Source of the DNA: ZLKRG08 sp046048895
GTDB lineage: Bacteria > Actinomycetota > Actinomycetes > Nanopelagicales > Nanopelagicaceae
Direction of reading: 5' to 3'
DNA length: 33,442 nucleotides
Assembly: GCA_046048895.1 (NCBI GenBank)
Contig: JBJOFF010000011.1
Span: forward strand, 1 to 33,442
Shown here: one piece after another, positions 33,107 to 33,442 of the stretch
How the letters are laid out: every line of letters starts with the position of its first letter
Position numbering within the stretch: the stretch's first letter is position 1
The notes under the pieces: model-generated
The model's input: the letters and a program-made list of their open reading frames with translations, nothing else
Databases searched by the model: none
Told to the model about the DNA's origin: nothing
Program-made: the position numbers and the translations under genes

Positions 33107-33135
33107 AAAACCCGACCAAACTGGCCGGGTTTTTT
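33105..33135. terminator. bidirectional terminator
   Basis: AAAAAACCCG and CGGGTTTTTT arms surround an inner CCA/TGG pairing. A-rich and T-rich flanks on either side make it work in both directions, closing the toxin-antitoxin operon on the plus strand and rplI on the minus strand. Confidence 0.85.
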
Positions 33136-33146
33136 ATTTGATTAAA

Positions 33147-33442
33147 TTAAGCAGCAACAACTGCCACAGTTACGTTCGCTACCACGTTGCCGTGTAGTGA
33201 AACCTTTGCGGTGTGGTTGCCGGTCTTCTTGATATGAGCCAGCTTGATCTTATGGCGATCAATATCAATTCCAGCAGCTGCCTTGATTGCCGCAGCAACA
33301 TCTTTATCGGTAACTGAACCGTAAAGCTTGCCCTGTGCGCCAACCTTTACCTTGATAGAAATTGCAGCGCCTTCAAGCTTCGCCTTAATTTCCTTTGCAT
33401 GATCAAGATCGCGGATAACACGTGCAGCGCGAGCGCGACGGA
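33147..33442 (-). CDS. rplI: 50S ribosomal protein L9 (C-terminal part; 5' end outside window)
   Basis: The minus-strand frame from the window edge to the TAA at 33149..33147 gives 97 complete residues. GKLYGSVTDKDVAAAIKA, then IDIDRHKIKLAHIKKTGNH and TAKVSLHGNVVANVTVAVVA, is the C-terminal domain of L9, which binds 23S rRNA near L1. The N-terminal part lies beyond the right edge. In many bacteria rplI is next to dnaB, as is nearly so here. Confidence 0.94.
   Translation of the reverse strand, partial: RRARAARVIRDLDHAKEIKAKLEGAAISIKVKVGAQGKLYGSVTDKDVAAAIKAAAGIDIDRHKIKLAHIKKTGNHTAKVSLHGNVVANVTVAVVAA

Overview
The window is a gene-dense stretch of a chromosome that reads as a streamlined, moderate-to-low-GC actinobacterium. 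I infer a freshwater 'Nanopelagicales' (acI, Planktophila-like) relative. This rests on the heat-shock operon dnaK-grpE-dnaJ-hspR with a HAIR-type operator, the actinobacterial style of DnaB, Dcd and the Fe-S reductase, very short intergenic gaps, many genes without a clear Shine-Dalgarno sequence, and a set of sugar ABC systems. The taxon is inferred, not proven. No rRNA, tRNA or CRISPR array was seen, and no gene-free stretch exceeds about 240 bases.

Layout. (1) 1-1358: the start of an unidentified leftward gene with a hairpin-rich leader, then a rightward XRE regulator plus Fic protein pair ('mobile mystery protein A/B' type) with a palindrome over its promoter. (2) 1359-14099, minus strand: nine carbohydrate genes in two tandem modules. 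In order of transcription these are GH32 beta-fructosidase, binding protein, two permeases and GH36 alpha-galactosidase (raffinose/sucrose-type oligosaccharides), then Tat-lipoprotein binding protein, two permeases and GH2 beta-galactosidase (beta-galactosides). Neither module has an ATPase or a regulator gene, so both probably share an ATPase encoded elsewhere. (3) 14135-19002: DedA membrane protein (plus strand), then, read leftward from the HAIR operator, dnaK-grpE-dnaJ-hspR-pyrE. (4) 19026-23296, plus strand: membrane-bound Fe-S (heterodisulfide-reductase-like) protein and a two-component pair. (5) 23265-26962, minus strand: htpX, lemA, dcd and a metallophosphoesterase. (6) 27018-29784, plus strand: a large acyl-CoA dehydrogenase and an EamA exporter. 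(7) 29759-33442: dnaB (minus), a cluster of DnaA-box-like sites, class I fructose-bisphosphate aldolase, a lysine/alanine-rich histone-like protein, a Phd/RelE-type toxin-antitoxin pair (plus), a bidirectional terminator, and the 3' part of rplI (minus), which runs off the window.

How the genes fit together. The two sugar modules import oligosaccharides intact and split them in the cytoplasm to hexoses, which feed glycolysis (the class I aldolase lies in the same window). The heat-shock block is built for autorepression: HspR is encoded in the operon and the HAIR palindrome overlaps the dnaK promoter. Because each arm of that palindrome contains a -35-like TTGAGT, it may also control the divergent Fe-S gene. 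The array of TCCAC-core sites directly upstream of dnaB, four of them spaced about one helical turn apart and all in one orientation, is the most striking non-coding signal. The most mobile-looking parts are the XRE/Fic pair and the toxin-antitoxin pair, the latter lying between rplI and dnaB, which are commonly neighbours.
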